From NCBI RefSeq assembly GCF_030546755.1, contig NZ_JAUOPE010000003.1, positions 186,001 to 250,000 on the forward strand: 64,000 nt of DNA, written 5' to 3'. The notes under the pieces are model-generated. The model was not told the origin of the DNA and did not search any database. It saw only the letters and a list, made by a program, of their open reading frames with translations. The DNA comes from Colwellia sp. 1_MG-2023 (GTDB taxonomy: Bacteria > Pseudomonadota > Gammaproteobacteria > Enterobacterales > Alteromonadaceae). Positions within the stretch are counted from its first letter, which is position 1. The number at the start of each line of letters is the position of its first letter. This document shows, piece after piece, positions 53,135-63,424 of the stretch. The position numbers were made by a program, and so were the translations under genes.

Positions 53135-54016
53135 ATGCCTTGGATACAGCTTCGATTAAGTGCAGATGAAGAAACAGCTGAGAAATACAGTGATTGGTTA
53201 ATGGCATGTGGCGCACAAGCGGTCACTTTTATTGATGCGAAAGATACCCCTATTTATGAACCTTTACCGGGCGACGAAGTAGTTTATTGGTCAAATACGG
53301 TCGTCATGGGGTTATATGATGCCAGTGCTGATATGGATAAAGCCATTGCTTATTTACAAGAGATTCATCCTGATAAACAAGCCATGCGTTATAAACTTGA
53401 ACAATTAGAAGATAAAGACTGGGAACGTGAATGGATGGATAATTTTCATCCAATGAAATTTGGTCAACGTTTATGGATTTGTCCAAGCTGGCGTGATGTG
53501 CCAGAGCCCGATGCAATTAACGTGATGTTAGATCCCGGCTTAGCTTTTGGTACGGGTACACACCCGACTACCGCATTATGTTTAACCTGGCTAGATGGTT
53601 TAGATCTTACCGATAAAATCGTGGTTGATTTTGGTTGTGGCTCAGGCATTTTATCATTAGCAGCATTAAAACTTGGTGCTAAAAAAGTAATTGGTATTGA
53701 TATCGACCCACAAGCGCTTCAAGCGAGCCGAGAAAACGCCAAACGAAATAAAGTGGAAGATAGGCTCGAGTTATATTTACCTGAAGATCAGCCTTTATAT
53801 AAAGCAGATGTTGTTGTCGCGAATATTTTAGCTGGACCGTTACGTGAATTAGCACCAATCATTATTGAGTTTGTTGGTGAAAAAGGGCTTTTAGCGCTGT
53901 CAGGGGTATTAGAAGAACAAGCACAAGAATTACAGCGAATTTATGGGCAATGGTGTCAAATGGATCCTGTTGCGATTCAAGAAGAGTGGGTAAGACTTTC
54001 TGGAAGAAGAAAGTAA
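53135..54016 (+). CDS. prmA: Ribosomal protein L11 methyltransferase
   Basis: 293-residue SAM-dependent enzyme trimethylating ribosomal protein L11. N-terminal substrate-recognition domain (1-115), then the Rossmann methyltransferase with [51 protein letters not shown] and the NPPF-like [10 protein letters not shown]. The position before dusB-fis is the classical one in gammaproteobacteria. A 15-bp inverted repeat follows its stop. Confidence 0.95.
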   Translation: MPWIQLRLSADEETAEKYSDWLMACGAQAVTFIDAKDTPIYEPLPGDEVVYWSNTVVMGLYDASADMDKAIAYLQEIHPDKQAMRYKLEQLEDKDWEREWMDNFHPMKFGQRLWICPSWRDVPEPDAINVMLDPGLAFGTGTHPTTALCLTWLDGLDLTDKIVVDFGCGSGILSLAALKLGAKKVIGIDIDPQALQASRENAKRNKVEDRLELYLPEDQPLYKADVVVANILAGPLRELAPIIIEFVGEKGLLALSGVLEEQAQELQRIYGQWCQMDPVAIQEEWVRLSGRRK

Positions 54017-54048
54017 CGCCAATATCCTCCGTTTATTTTTTGTAAAAC

Positions 54049-54089
54049 GTGTGCAGATTTTGTTAACTATTTGTACAAAATCTGCACAC
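54049..54089. repeat. 15-bp inverted repeat between prmA and dusB
   Basis: GTGTGCAGATTTTGT (54049-54063) is an exact complement of ACAAAATCTGCACAC (54075-54089) around an 11-base loop. No T run follows, so it is either an RNA hairpin in the dusB-fis leader or the end of the prmA transcript. Confidence 0.7.
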
Positions 54090-54223
54090 ATCAATGGTTT
54101 GCAAAATGTCAATATTAAAATGACGAAAAAAAGTCATTTTTGTTCAATTTATATGCTTTTCAATCTGAAAAAAAACGCGTAAACTTAGCGCCCTTTTGAA
54201 AGGTAGCTCAAAAAAACAACAGC

Positions 54224-55189
54224 GTGAAGATAGGTTCATATTCTTTAGCGAGTAATACAATGCTCGCACCCATGGCAGGAATTACTGACCAACCGTTTCG
54301 ACAATTATGTTGTCAAATGGGGGCAGGGCTTGCAGTATCAGAAATGGTATCTGCCAATCCTAAAGTTTGGAAAACTGAAAAATCAAAACGACGTTTAATT
54401 CATGGTAATGAAGCAGGTATTTGTTCTGTACAAATTGCTGGTTCTGATCCTGATGAGTTAGCTCTTGCTGCACAAGTTAATGTTGATAATGGTGCTCAAA
54501 TCATTGATATCAACATGGGTTGTCCAGCAAAAAAGGTAAATAAGAAATTAGCGGGTTCGGCGTTACTGAAAGAGCCAACTTTGGTTGAACAGATTATTAA
54601 ATCTGTTGTTGATAAAGTAGCTGTGCCAGTCACGTTAAAAATTCGCACTGGATGGTGTGAAAATACCCGCAATGGTATCGAAATAGCAAAAATTGCTGAA
54701 CATAATGGTATTCAATCGTTAGCTGTTCATGGTCGTACTCGCAACGACTTTTATAAAGGTGAAGCTGAATACGAAACCATTAAAGCAATTAAAAAAGCTG
54801 TTTCAATTCCTGTGGTAGCAAATGGTGATATCACCAGTGCTATAAAAGCATCGCAAGTGCTTGATTACACAGGAGCCGATGCCATTATGGTTGGTCGAGG
54901 TGCTCAAGGGCGTCCATGGATTTTCAGAGAAATTAATCATTTCTTTGCAACAGGCCAACAATTAGCACCACCCTCATTGGAAGAGGTACGCTCAATCATG
55001 ATTGAGCATGTAAAAGGATTACACACGTTTTATGGTGACTTTATGGGTGTAAGATTTGCCCGTAAGCACGTTTCTTGGTACATGCAAACGCTTGACCCAG
55101 AAAAACAGTTTCGTTCTATTTTTAATGCTTTAGAGTCTGAACAAGAACAACTCGAAGCATTAACTAGATATTTTGATAATTTAATTTAA
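54224..55189 (+). CDS. dusB: tRNA-dihydrouridine synthase B
   Basis: 321-residue FMN enzyme reducing uridine in the tRNA D-loop. [16 protein letters not shown] at the N-terminus, the active-site MGCPAKKV ([19 protein letters not shown]) with catalytic Cys near residue 103, HGRTR and ANGDI are present. A GTG start at 54224 follows AAGGTAGC at a longish 15 bases; [10 protein letters not shown] is the usual beginning. Operon with fis, 17 bases apart, as in most gammaproteobacteria. Confidence 0.95.
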   Translation: MKIGSYSLASNTMLAPMAGITDQPFRQLCCQMGAGLAVSEMVSANPKVWKTEKSKRRLIHGNEAGICSVQIAGSDPDELALAAQVNVDNGAQIIDINMGCPAKKVNKKLAGSALLKEPTLVEQIIKSVVDKVAVPVTLKIRTGWCENTRNGIEIAKIAEHNGIQSLAVHGRTRNDFYKGEAEYETIKAIKKAVSIPVVANGDITSAIKASQVLDYTGADAIMVGRGAQGRPWIFREINHFFATGQQLAPPSLEEVRSIMIEHVKGLHTFYGDFMGVRFARKHVSWYMQTLDPEKQFRSIFNALESEQEQLEALTRYFDNLI

Positions 55190-55206
55190 GAAAGAGTCTG
55201 AACTTT

Positions 55207-55494
55207 ATGTTTGAACAAAATATTTCATCTCCATTCGTTACCGGTAACATGCAAACTCAAGCAGAAGCATCACCATTACGCAGCCAAGCCAAAATTGCTA
55301 TTAGCAACTACTTATCTCAATTAAACGGTAATGATGTTGACGATATGTATGACCTTGTACTTTCAGAAATTGAAGCGCCAATGCTTGAAGAAGTGATGAA
55401 GTATACTCGCGGTAATCAAACTCGCGCCGCTAATTTATTAGGTATTAACCGTGGTACTTTACGCAAGAAGCTTAAAAAATACGGTATGAACTAA
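55207..55494 (+). CDS. fis: Nucleoid-associated DNA-binding protein Fis
   Basis: 95 residues, the usual length is 98. The C-terminal helix-turn-helix ([37 protein letters not shown]) is nearly identical to E. coli Fis. The N-terminal beta-hairpin used for Hin/Gin inversion is reduced but recognisable. It is translated from the dusB-fis message and ends in a standard terminator. Confidence 0.97.
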   Translation: MFEQNISSPFVTGNMQTQAEASPLRSQAKIAISNYLSQLNGNDVDDMYDLVLSEIEAPMLEEVMKYTRGNQTRAANLLGINRGTLRKKLKKYGMN

Positions 55495-55518
55495 AAACTC
55501 GCAGGTTAGCCTGCATTG

Positions 55519-55543
55519 AAAAAGCACCTTAGGGTGCTTTTTT
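55519..55543 (+). terminator. Terminator of the dusB-fis operon
   Basis: AAAAAGCACC-TTAG-GGTGCTTTTTT: strong intrinsic terminator. Confidence 0.9.
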
Positions 55544-55683
55544 AGTTAATAAAGGTTGATTATGTTAGCGCATAAGAAAACTTTCACTAAACTGTACACA
55601 AACAATCACGGATGAAATACCTATTAAGGTATAAATGCCAAGGACATATGTCAAAGGCCAGACCAACTCTTATTTAAAGGTTA

Positions 55684-57297
55684 ATGAAAACAGCAATGGA
55701 TACTCCACGCCCAATCAAACGTGCACTTTTAAGTGTATCTGACAAAACTGGTATTGTAGATTTCGCACGTCATCTTGCTCAAAAAGGTGTTGATATTTTA
55801 TCAACCGGTGGCACCGCTAAATTATTAGCAGATAACGGTATTAAAGTGACTGAAGTTTCAGAGCACACTGGTCACCCAGAAATTATGGATGGTCGTGTAA
55901 AAACATTACATCCAAAAATTCATGGTGGTATTTTAGCGCGTCGTGGTACTGATGAAGCAGTGATGAATGAAAACAACATTGATGCCATTGATATGGTGGT
56001 TGTCAACTTATACCCATTTGCGAATACGGTAGCAAAAGCAGGTTGTTCATTAGAAGATGCGGTTGAAAACATCGATATTGGTGGTCCTACAATGGTGCGT
56101 GCTGCGGCAAAAAACCATAAAGATGTGACTATTATCGTTAATGCTACAGATTATGATCGTGTAATCGCTGAAATGAACAGCAATGATGATTCATTAACTT
56201 ATAAGACTCGTTTTGATTTAGCGATTGCAGCTTACGAGCATACTGCTTCATATGACGGCATGATTGCTAACTATTTTGGTCAAATGTTATCGGCGCATGG
56301 CGAAGAAGCGAGTGAAGTTAATTTTGAAGAAAAAAATAAATTTCCACGTACCTTTAATAGCCAGTTTATTAAATCACAAGATTTACGCTACGGTGAAAAC
56401 TCTCACCAAGATGCGGCGTTTTATGTTGAAGCCAACCCTGAAGAAGCATCAGTGTCCACGGCTAAACAAATACAAGGTAAAGCACTTTCTTATAACAACA
56501 TCGCTGATACTGACGCGGCATTAGAGTGTGTTAAAGAATTTGATGAAGCAGCCTGTGTTATCGTAAAACATGCTAATCCTTGTGGTGTAGCTATTGGCGA
56601 CAACATTTTAGCGGCATACGAACAAGCCTTTAAAACTGACCCAACTTCTGCTTTCGGTGGCATTATTGCGTTTAACCGTGAATTAGACGCAGATACCGCT
56701 GAAGCTATCGTTTCTCGTCAATTTGTTGAAGTGATTATTGCGCCAAGCATTTCTGAAGCGGCGGCACAAATTGTTGCTGCTAAGCCAAATGTGCGCTTGT
56801 TAGAATGTGGTCAATGGACAACACAAACAACAGGCTTAGACTATAAACGCGTGAATGGCGGCTTATTGGTTCAAGATAGAGATCAAGGAAAAGTTGCAGC
56901 AAGTGATTTAAAAGTGGTTACTAAGCGTCAACCGACAGAAGATGAAATGCGCGACTTACAATTTTGCTGGAAAGTAGCAAAATATGTTAAATCAAACGCG
57001 ATTGTTTATGTGAAAAATAGCATGACCATTGGTGTTGGTGCCGGGCAAATGAGTCGGGTTTATTCTGCTAAAGTAGCAGGTATTAAAGCTGCCGATGAAA
57101 GCCTTGAAGTAAAAGGTTCGGTTATGGCTTCTGATGCATTCTTCCCGTTCCGCGATGGTTTAGATGCCGCAGCTGAAGCAGGCATTACCGCGGTTATTCA
57201 ACCGGGCGGTTCTATGCGTGATGACGAAGTTATTGCCGCTGCTGATGAGCACAACATTGCCATGGTGTTCACCGGAATGCGTCATTTCCGTCACTAA
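55684..57297 (+). CDS. purH: Bifunctional AICAR transformylase / IMP cyclohydrolase
   Basis: 537 residues. Last two steps of de novo purine synthesis: formylation of AICAR and closure to IMP. MGS-like cyclohydrolase domain first ([51 protein letters not shown]), then the formyltransferase domain ([40 protein letters not shown]). Length is slightly above E. coli PurH (529). The usual partner purD follows, but separated by a secreted methyltransferase-like gene. Confidence 0.97.
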   Translation: MKTAMDTPRPIKRALLSVSDKTGIVDFARHLAQKGVDILSTGGTAKLLADNGIKVTEVSEHTGHPEIMDGRVKTLHPKIHGGILARRGTDEAVMNENNIDAIDMVVVNLYPFANTVAKAGCSLEDAVENIDIGGPTMVRAAAKNHKDVTIIVNATDYDRVIAEMNSNDDSLTYKTRFDLAIAAYEHTASYDGMIANYFGQMLSAHGEEASEVNFEEKNKFPRTFNSQFIKSQDLRYGENSHQDAAFYVEANPEEASVSTAKQIQGKALSYNNIADTDAALECVKEFDEAACVIVKHANPCGVAIGDNILAAYEQAFKTDPTSAFGGIIAFNRELDADTAEAIVSRQFVEVIIAPSISEAAAQIVAAKPNVRLLECGQWTTQTTGLDYKRVNGGLLVQDRDQGKVAASDLKVVTKRQPTEDEMRDLQFCWKVAKYVKSNAIVYVKNSMTIGVGAGQMSRVYSAKVAGIKAADESLEVKGSVMASDAFFPFRDGLDAAAEAGITAVIQPGGSMRDDEVIAAADEHNIAMVFTGMRHFRH

Positions 57298-57651
57298 TTA
57301 ACCTTTGTTTTTGGCGATTCTTGCAATTTCGTTATCAACAGTACTCAAGTATATTTATACATTGCGTGCTGTTTCCTAGAAATTGCTTCAATCGCCTTTA
57401 ACAAACATTAATGACGAAGAAAACTAGGCTCTGCGCTTCCGCCATGACATTAGTTCATTTAACTTAAACAGTTAATAAATTAATAATATTGAAATGAAAG
57501 CTAAGCTTAGCAAAATAAAAGTACACACTTTGTTTGCGATGAAGACGTTATTTTTGTCGGTGGGTGAATGAATATCATTCTGTTCTTGGTCTCATAATCT
57601 GTTATAAATAGTTTAGTTATATATTCACATTAATCATTTATGGAAGATCAC
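57298..57651. other. Non-coding gap after purH
   Basis: 354 bases. I see no supported gene. A perfect 6+3+6 palindrome GAATGA-ATA-TCATTC at 57566-57580 lies 72 bases before the next gene and may be an operator. Confidence 0.5.
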
Positions 57652-58464
57652 ATGAAAACAATAAAAACCCTTATCGCAGCTTCACTTGTTAGTTTATCAA
57701 TGGCATCAGTTAGTTATGTTCAAGCAGGCAGTGATCAACTGACACAAGCAATAGCCGGAGATCATCGTTCTGCAGAAAACAAAGCACGTGATCAATATCG
57801 TCACCCTAAGGAAACGCTAGAATTTTTAGGGTTTAAGTCAAACATGACGGTGGTTGAAATTACTCCTGGCGGTGGTTGGTACACTGAAATTTTAGCTCCC
57901 GCATTAAAAGGATCGGGTAAGTTAATTGGTGCTCACTATCCTGATACGGGTGAAGATAATTATTATAGTAACTCCCGTAAACGATTAGAAAAAAAACTTG
58001 CTGGAAATGATGTTTTCAGTGAAGTAGAACTGTCGAACTTTGTGCCGAAAAAAGCCAGTGAATTAGCTCCAGCAGGCACAGCAGATATGGTGTTAACCTT
58101 CCGTAATTTGCATAACTGGGGAGATGAAGGCGTTCAGCAAGTATTTATGGATGCGCATAATGCTTTAAAATCTGGTGGCATCCTAGGTGTTGTTGAACAT
58201 CGTCTACCTAAAGGCGTTGAAGAAAACGACATGAATCGCGGTTATGTTTCTGTGGATAAAACTGTCGCTCAAGCAAAAGCAGCGGGTTTTAAACTTGTTG
58301 GTTCAAGTGAAGTCAATGCTAATGCAAAAGATAAAGCTAGCTATGAAAAAGGTGTGTGGACTTTACCGCCACGTCTTGCATTAGGTGATAAAGATAAAGA
58401 GAAGTATTTAGCCATCGGTGAAAGTGACCGAATGACTTTAAAATTTGTTAAAAGTGCTAAATAA
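57652..58464 (+). CDS. Secreted class I SAM-methyltransferase-like protein (COG4798 type)
   Basis: 270 residues from the ATG at 57652 (GGAAG 5 bases upstream; the ATG at 57640 would precede the signal). A signal peptide covers 1-26 (ending YVQAG). The mature domain is a methyltransferase Rossmann fold: VVEITPGGGWYTEILAPAL near residues 68-86, and TADMVLTFRNLHNWG, GGILGVVEHR. Export of a SAM-fold protein is unusual because SAM is not expected in the periplasm. It sits between purH and purD. Function unknown. Confidence 0.7.
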   Translation: MKTIKTLIAASLVSLSMASVSYVQAGSDQLTQAIAGDHRSAENKARDQYRHPKETLEFLGFKSNMTVVEITPGGGWYTEILAPALKGSGKLIGAHYPDTGEDNYYSNSRKRLEKKLAGNDVFSEVELSNFVPKKASELAPAGTADMVLTFRNLHNWGDEGVQQVFMDAHNALKSGGILGVVEHRLPKGVEENDMNRGYVSVDKTVAQAKAAGFKLVGSSEVNANAKDKASYEKGVWTLPPRLALGDKDKEKYLAIGESDRMTLKFVKSAK

Positions 58465-58512
58465 CTTTTTTACAAATAATAGCGCGATTATATTGCCGCG
58501 CTAATCAATAAT

Positions 58513-58554
58513 GGCTCAATGTTTTAAGCGAATAAAATGTTGAGCCAGTTTTTT
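58513..58554 (+). terminator. Terminator before purD
   Basis: GGCTCAATGTTTT pairs with AAAATGTTGAGCC (with two G-T pairs), followed by T6. It ends 26 bases before the purD ATG, so a promoter must lie within that short space or the structure must allow read-through or attenuation. Confidence 0.7.
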
Positions 58555-58579
58555 ACATCAATTTTAGGAAAATAGTTAA

Positions 58580-59866
58580 ATGAATGTTTTGGTAATTGGT
58601 AGTGGTGGTCGTGAACATGCATTAGCATGGAAAGCAGCACAATCGTCTCAAGTAGATAAAGTGTTTGTTGCACCAGGAAATGCGGGCACTGCGACTGAAG
58701 ATAAATTAGAGAATGTTGCCATCGCTGTTGGTGATATTGCAGCATTAGTTGATTTTGCTAAAACACAAAACATTACTTTAACCATTGTCGGTCCAGAACA
58801 ACCATTAGTAGATGGTGTTGTTGATGCGTTTCAAGCGCAAGGGTTAACTATTTTTGGTCCTAGTGCTAAAGCTGCTCAACTTGAAGGTTCAAAAGCATTC
58901 ACAAAAGATTTTCTTGCACGAAATAATATTCCTACGGGTTGGTATCAAAATTTCACCGAAATAGAACCTGCGTTAGCATATGTCCGTGAAAAGGGCGCTC
59001 CTATTGTGATTAAGGCTGATGGTTTAGCGGCAGGGAAAGGCGTTATTGTCGCCATGACTTTAACTGAAGCTGAAGATGCGATTAAAGATATGTTAGCGGG
59101 CAACGCTTTTGGTGATGCTGGACATCGTGTTGTTATTGAAGAGTTTTTAGCTGGTGAAGAAGCAAGCTTTATCGTGATGGTTGACGGTAAAAATGTTCTG
59201 GCTATGGCGACGAGTCAAGATCATAAACGTGCTTTCGATAATGATGAAGGTCCAAATACAGGTGGTATGGGAGCCTATTCTCCAGCGCCAGTGGTTACTC
59301 CTGAAATTCATCAACGAATTATGGATGAAGTTATTTATCCTACTGTTGAAGGCATGGCAAAAGAAGATGCTCCTTATACGGGCTTTTTATATGCCGGTTT
59401 AATGATTGATGCCGATGGTACGCCAAAAGTTATCGAATATAATTGTCGATTTGGCGATCCAGAAACACAGCCAATTATGATGCGATTAAATTCAGACATC
59501 GTTGAACTTTGTTTATCTGCTTGTAAAGGTGAACTTGATCAAGCGACAATCGACTTTGATCCTCGTCCAGCTGTTGGTGTTGTATTAGCTGCAGGTGGGT
59601 ATCCAGGTAGCTATGCAAAAGGTAAAGTGATCAGTGGTTTAGACACTAATTCAAAATCAGATAGAAAAACCTTCCATGCGGGCACGGCCAATAATAATGG
59701 TGACATTGTGACAGCAGGTGGTCGAGTTCTGTGTGCTACAGCATTAGGGCAAAGTGTTACTGATGCACAAAAAGCTGCATATGAATTATTACATGAAATT
59801 AGTTGGGAAGACGTGCAGTTTAGAACAGACATTGCATATCGAGCAATAGCACGTGAGCAAAGTTAA
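58580..59866 (+). CDS. purD: Phosphoribosylamine-glycine ligase
   Basis: 428-residue ATP-grasp enzyme forming GAR from phosphoribosylamine, glycine and ATP. MNVLVIGSGGREHALAWK at the start, GPEQPLVDG, the grasp region KADGLAAGKGV, DNDEGPNTGGMGAYSP and the metal-binding EYNCRFGDPETQ are all typical. Length is as in E. coli PurD. Confidence 0.97.
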   Translation: MNVLVIGSGGREHALAWKAAQSSQVDKVFVAPGNAGTATEDKLENVAIAVGDIAALVDFAKTQNITLTIVGPEQPLVDGVVDAFQAQGLTIFGPSAKAAQLEGSKAFTKDFLARNNIPTGWYQNFTEIEPALAYVREKGAPIVIKADGLAAGKGVIVAMTLTEAEDAIKDMLAGNAFGDAGHRVVIEEFLAGEEASFIVMVDGKNVLAMATSQDHKRAFDNDEGPNTGGMGAYSPAPVVTPEIHQRIMDEVIYPTVEGMAKEDAPYTGFLYAGLMIDADGTPKVIEYNCRFGDPETQPIMMRLNSDIVELCLSACKGELDQATIDFDPRPAVGVVLAAGGYPGSYAKGKVISGLDTNSKSDRKTFHAGTANNNGDIVTAGGRVLCATALGQSVTDAQKAAYELLHEISWEDVQFRTDIAYRAIAREQS

Positions 59867-59895
59867 TATTGTTTTATTGCGAAATAGTTAATCCT

Positions 59896-59927
59896 AAAAT
59901 CCGATGCTAACGTATCGGATTTTTTTT
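59896..59927 (+). terminator. Terminator of purD
   Basis: AAAATCCGAT (59896-59905) with ATCGGATTTT (59914-59923) and a T8 run. Confidence 0.9.
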
Positions 59928-59934
59928 GCGTGGT

Positions 59935-60843
59935 TCAATAGTTAACGTTAAATAAACCAGTGATTTCTTGTTTTAAAAGATGGAGGTATTTCTTCTCGGG
60001 ATTATCGGCGATCAATTGTGCTAATTCAGTACCGATTGGTGTGAATTTATAAAAAGTGAGTAAACTGCTATTTTTACTTGCCGTCAAAGATAAGTTGATG
60101 CCATTGAAACTAAATGTAATATTCTCTCCAGAAGCAATAGGAGGTGTTTCTGTTTCTTGAATAAAAATTAAGTGGTTGTCTGCTAACGTTAGTAATTCAG
60201 CATAGGATAGTCCAAAAGGGCTTAAGTTTATTCGGTGCTCTCTATTTTTGCTAAAAAAGTTAAATAATCCTGGAGTCTGTGAAGCACCAGAAATAATTCG
60301 CATACTTTTTTTTGATTGATCTTTTATCGCGATAGCACAAGCTTTAGCGAGAAGTTTAGCTTCATTAATACTCAGAGTTTTGAATGCTTGTAATGACTTT
60401 AAAGAAAAACTACCGGGGGATGATATTTCGCCCGCTAGGATCTTCGCCCATAAATCTTGCATGGTTTTATTACTGACATCTTCAGCTAAATTAATAAAAT
60501 TATTAAACCAATCTTGATCTGCTCTATCAGCGACTTCATCATCCGAGCAATACCGAATCGCTCGTTGAATAATATGCTCGAGGTTTTGTTGTTTTCTTAA
60601 ATGCGTGATGCGTTCACGCTTTTTTGACCTTTCTTCGATAGGGGGTTGTTTCTCAAGCGGGAGCAAAGCGCCATCAATGACAAATTGTTTAGCTAAACCC
60701 ATCAGTTGCATTTGTGTAGAAGGATTAGCAGCACTTTGAGTGTTACTTTTACCCGTATTCTTTTCTGATGACGCAATGACGGTATTATCATTTTCAACTG
60801 GCAAAATGCTTGAGCTTGTATTGGAAGTTTTGCTAATTTTCAT
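59935..60843 (-). CDS. DUF2806 / TIGR03899-type protein
   Basis: 302 residues. The Ser/Asn/Thr-rich N-terminus (1-45) is probably disordered. The middle has DWFNNFINLAEDVSNKTMQDLWAKILAGEI (residues 112-141) and SFSLKSLQAFKTLS, the DUF2806 signature, followed by a C-terminal domain with FTPIGTELAQLI. TIGR03899 proteins of similar length occur in Vibrio and Alteromonadales. Function unknown. It lies convergent to purD. Confidence 0.65.
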   Translation of the reverse strand: MKISKTSNTSSSILPVENDNTVIASSEKNTGKSNTQSAANPSTQMQLMGLAKQFVIDGALLPLEKQPPIEERSKKRERITHLRKQQNLEHIIQRAIRYCSDDEVADRADQDWFNNFINLAEDVSNKTMQDLWAKILAGEISSPGSFSLKSLQAFKTLSINEAKLLAKACAIAIKDQSKKSMRIISGASQTPGLFNFFSKNREHRINLSPFGLSYAELLTLADNHLIFIQETETPPIASGENITFSFNGINLSLTASKNSSLLTFYKFTPIGTELAQLIADNPEKKYLHLLKQEITGLFNVNY

Positions 60844-61127
60844 TCTACCGTCCTACGATGTACCAATAGTGAGATTGTTATTTTAGTATCACTGCGATAA
60901 TTAAATTTGTCTATCACTAAAATTTTAATAGGCAATTATTGATAATTCACCTAATATTTACTTGTTAATGGCAATCAATAAAAAATTAATCATTAATTAT
61001 GAATGATTTGTTGAATATTCTGTCACTCACTTTTATTATGTTAATATGGGTTTTAAAACCAACAATAAAAAACTAGTTAAAAGTCACTGAATTTAAAATG
61101 GTTTAATTGCCATTTCTTGAGGATTAT

Positions 61128-63350
61128 ATGCAGGCTTCTGAGGAAACTAACGACGATTTTTTGTTTATCGATGATAGTGATGAAGATGAAATACTAGAAA
61201 GTTCAACTGGTAATGCCTGGAAGGTATTAATTGTTGATGACGACCCCGAAATACATTCGGTGACTCAGCTTGCCTTATCAGACCTAGTCGTACTAGGCCA
61301 ACGTTTAGAATATATTCACGCCTATTCAGGTAAAGATGCTTGTCAACTTATTGAGCAGCATAGCGATATTGTTTTAGTGTTATTAGATGTTGTTATGGAA
61401 ACCGATGATGCCGGTTTAAATGTCGTGAAACACATTCGTGAAAATTTATCTCGTCAAGATATTCGTATTGTTTTACGTACTGGTCAGCCGGGTTATGCTC
61501 CCGAAGAAAGTGTCATTAAAGATTATGATATCAATGACTACAAAACAAAGACTGAATTAACCCGCCGAAAATTAGTCACTACTGTTTATGCCGCTATTCG
61601 TTCCTACCAACAAATTGAAACCGTCACGCAAAACCGTATCGGTTTAGAAAAAATTATTGGCGCTGCCGCTGAACTACTCGAATTACATTCAGTGAATGAA
61701 TATGCTGATGGTGTGTTATCACAATTACAATTATTGAGTGATAGTGCTTACAGCGTTTTTTGTGCGCGAGGTCAGGGAATTGTTGATGGTGCTGATGATT
61801 TAAGTTTGTATATCTTAGGTCAGCAGGGATTGTCTATAGGCAAACAAAACCAAAAGCTAGAATCGTTAAATAATAATCTTGTACAGAAACAAATCACTAG
61901 TTGCTTCCAACAAAAACAGCACTTGTTTACCGACGACAGTGTTAGTTTATATCTTGCGAGTGGTGGTTTTAGAGCCGTTATTTATATTGAATTAAATAGC
62001 CCAATCAATGATATAGAAAAGCAATTGATTGAAGTTTTTCTGACTAATATTTCGATTGGTTATGAGAATGTTCACCTTTTTCAGAAATTGAGAGACGCTG
62101 CATATAAAGATTGGCTAACAGAACTGCCTAATCGTTTAGAGTTTGTTAATTTACTCGACGATTTTGCTCAAAGTGACGACAAAAATCTTGTTGCTGGTTT
62201 AATTGATATTAATCACTTTAGCGATATTAATGACGGTTTAGGTCAAGATTTAGGTAATCAATTACTGTTAGCTGTAACAGCACGAATGAAAGCTATGGGG
62301 GGGAATTGTAAATTTGCCCGTGTTGGTGCTGATGTTTTTGGAATTGTCGGACCTTCAGATCATCTTACGCCTGAAAACTTAAATAATTTATTCAAAAAAG
62401 CATTCTCAGCGGGCGAACAATACTTACCTATAAACGCTAGTTTTGGTTTATGCCATAAAAATGATGCAGGCTCACGTGGCGTAAAGGTTTTAAATCAAAT
62501 TAACATTGCTTTAAATCTTGCAAAGAAAAGTAATCAAGAGCACTTTGTTTACTATAAGCAAGAAATGGAAGATAAAACGTTATGGCGTTTAGGAATGATC
62601 CGCCAATTGCGGACAGACTTTGCTGAAAATCGTTTAGAACTTTGGTATCAACCACAATTAAACTTAAATACTGGCAAAGTTATTGGTGCGGAAGCGTTAT
62701 TACGTTGGCGTACTGCTGATGGTCAGTTTATTTCACCTGCCGTTTTTATTCCTTTAGCTGAATATTCTGGCCTTATTATTGAAATCGGTGATTGGGTTAT
62801 CAAGCAAGCGTGTAAACAAATTAAAAGTTTAGAAGAACAATCGTTTTCTGATGTAAGTATTTCGGTAAACGTTTCTATCCCTCAATTTAAACGTGAAAAC
62901 TTTGTTAGTAGTATTATTGATGCCATTAAGCATTATCAGGTCAACCCAAGTAAATTAGAGCTCGAAATTACTGAAAACATTTTGATGGATGAACCTCAAA
63001 TTGTTATTGATGCGTTAAACCAAGTGAAAGCTGAAGGCATTAGTATCGCTTTAGATGACTTTGGTACGGGTTACTCTTCATTAAGTTATTTACAAAAGCT
63101 TCCGTTAGACCGCTTAAAAGTAGATCGCTCCTTTGTGATTGATATTGCCAAGCCTGGTCAATCAATTATTGCTGATACCATTATTAATTTAGGTAAACAA
63201 ATGGATCTAAAAGTCATTGCAGAAGGGATAGAAGATAAAGACCAGGAAGCCCATTTGAAATCTCAAGCCTGCGATGAAGTTCAAGGTTTCTTTTATGCTA
63301 AACCGATGCCCGCAGATGAGTTTTTGGCGTTTTTACAGAATAACTCTTAA
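61128..63350 (+). CDS. Response regulator with DUF3369, degenerate GGDEF and EAL domains
   Basis: 740 residues from the ATG at 61128 (GAGG 5 bases upstream); a TTG at 61107 is less likely. Receiver domain with acidic pair DDD and phosphoacceptor Asp in VLLDVVME (near 87), DUF3369 (about 170-320), GGDEF domain in which the signature is replaced by VGADVF (near 400), and an EAL domain with EALLRW (near 520), EITENIL and DDFGTGYSSLSYL. The GGDEF half is unlikely to make cyclic di-GMP; the EAL half keeps the metal-binding residues and should be a phosphodiesterase. No cognate kinase nearby. Confidence 0.85.
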   Translation: MQASEETNDDFLFIDDSDEDEILESSTGNAWKVLIVDDDPEIHSVTQLALSDLVVLGQRLEYIHAYSGKDACQLIEQHSDIVLVLLDVVMETDDAGLNVVKHIRENLSRQDIRIVLRTGQPGYAPEESVIKDYDINDYKTKTELTRRKLVTTVYAAIRSYQQIETVTQNRIGLEKIIGAAAELLELHSVNEYADGVLSQLQLLSDSAYSVFCARGQGIVDGADDLSLYILGQQGLSIGKQNQKLESLNNNLVQKQITSCFQQKQHLFTDDSVSLYLASGGFRAVIYIELNSPINDIEKQLIEVFLTNISIGYENVHLFQKLRDAAYKDWLTELPNRLEFVNLLDDFAQSDDKNLVAGLIDINHFSDINDGLGQDLGNQLLLAVTARMKAMGGNCKFARVGADVFGIVGPSDHLTPENLNNLFKKAFSAGEQYLPINASFGLCHKNDAGSRGVKVLNQINIALNLAKKSNQEHFVYYKQEMEDKTLWRLGMIRQLRTDFAENRLELWYQPQLNLNTGKVIGAEALLRWRTADGQFISPAVFIPLAEYSGLIIEIGDWVIKQACKQIKSLEEQSFSDVSISVNVSIPQFKRENFVSSIIDAIKHYQVNPSKLELEITENILMDEPQIVIDALNQVKAEGISIALDDFGTGYSSLSYLQKLPLDRLKVDRSFVIDIAKPGQSIIADTIINLGKQMDLKVIAEGIEDKDQEAHLKSQACDEVQGFFYAKPMPADEFLAFLQNNS

Positions 63351-63371
63351 CTTTCTCTAACTATTTAACAC

Positions 63372-63414
63372 AAAGGTTGTGTCATATGAATTGCATATGA
63401 CTCAACCTTTTTTA
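63372..63414. terminator. Terminator between EAL regulator and MFS gene
   Basis: AAAGGTTGTGTCATATG (63372-63388) pairs with CATATGACTCAACCTTT (63394-63410), one T-T mismatch, loop AATTG, followed by TTTT. Confidence 0.85.
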
Positions 63415-63424
63415 TTGTTGGCAG

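Noticed and set aside
57566-57580. GAATGAATATCATTC as a Fur box
   Set aside because: It is a perfect short palindrome but matches the 19-bp Fur consensus poorly; listed only as an unassigned palindrome.
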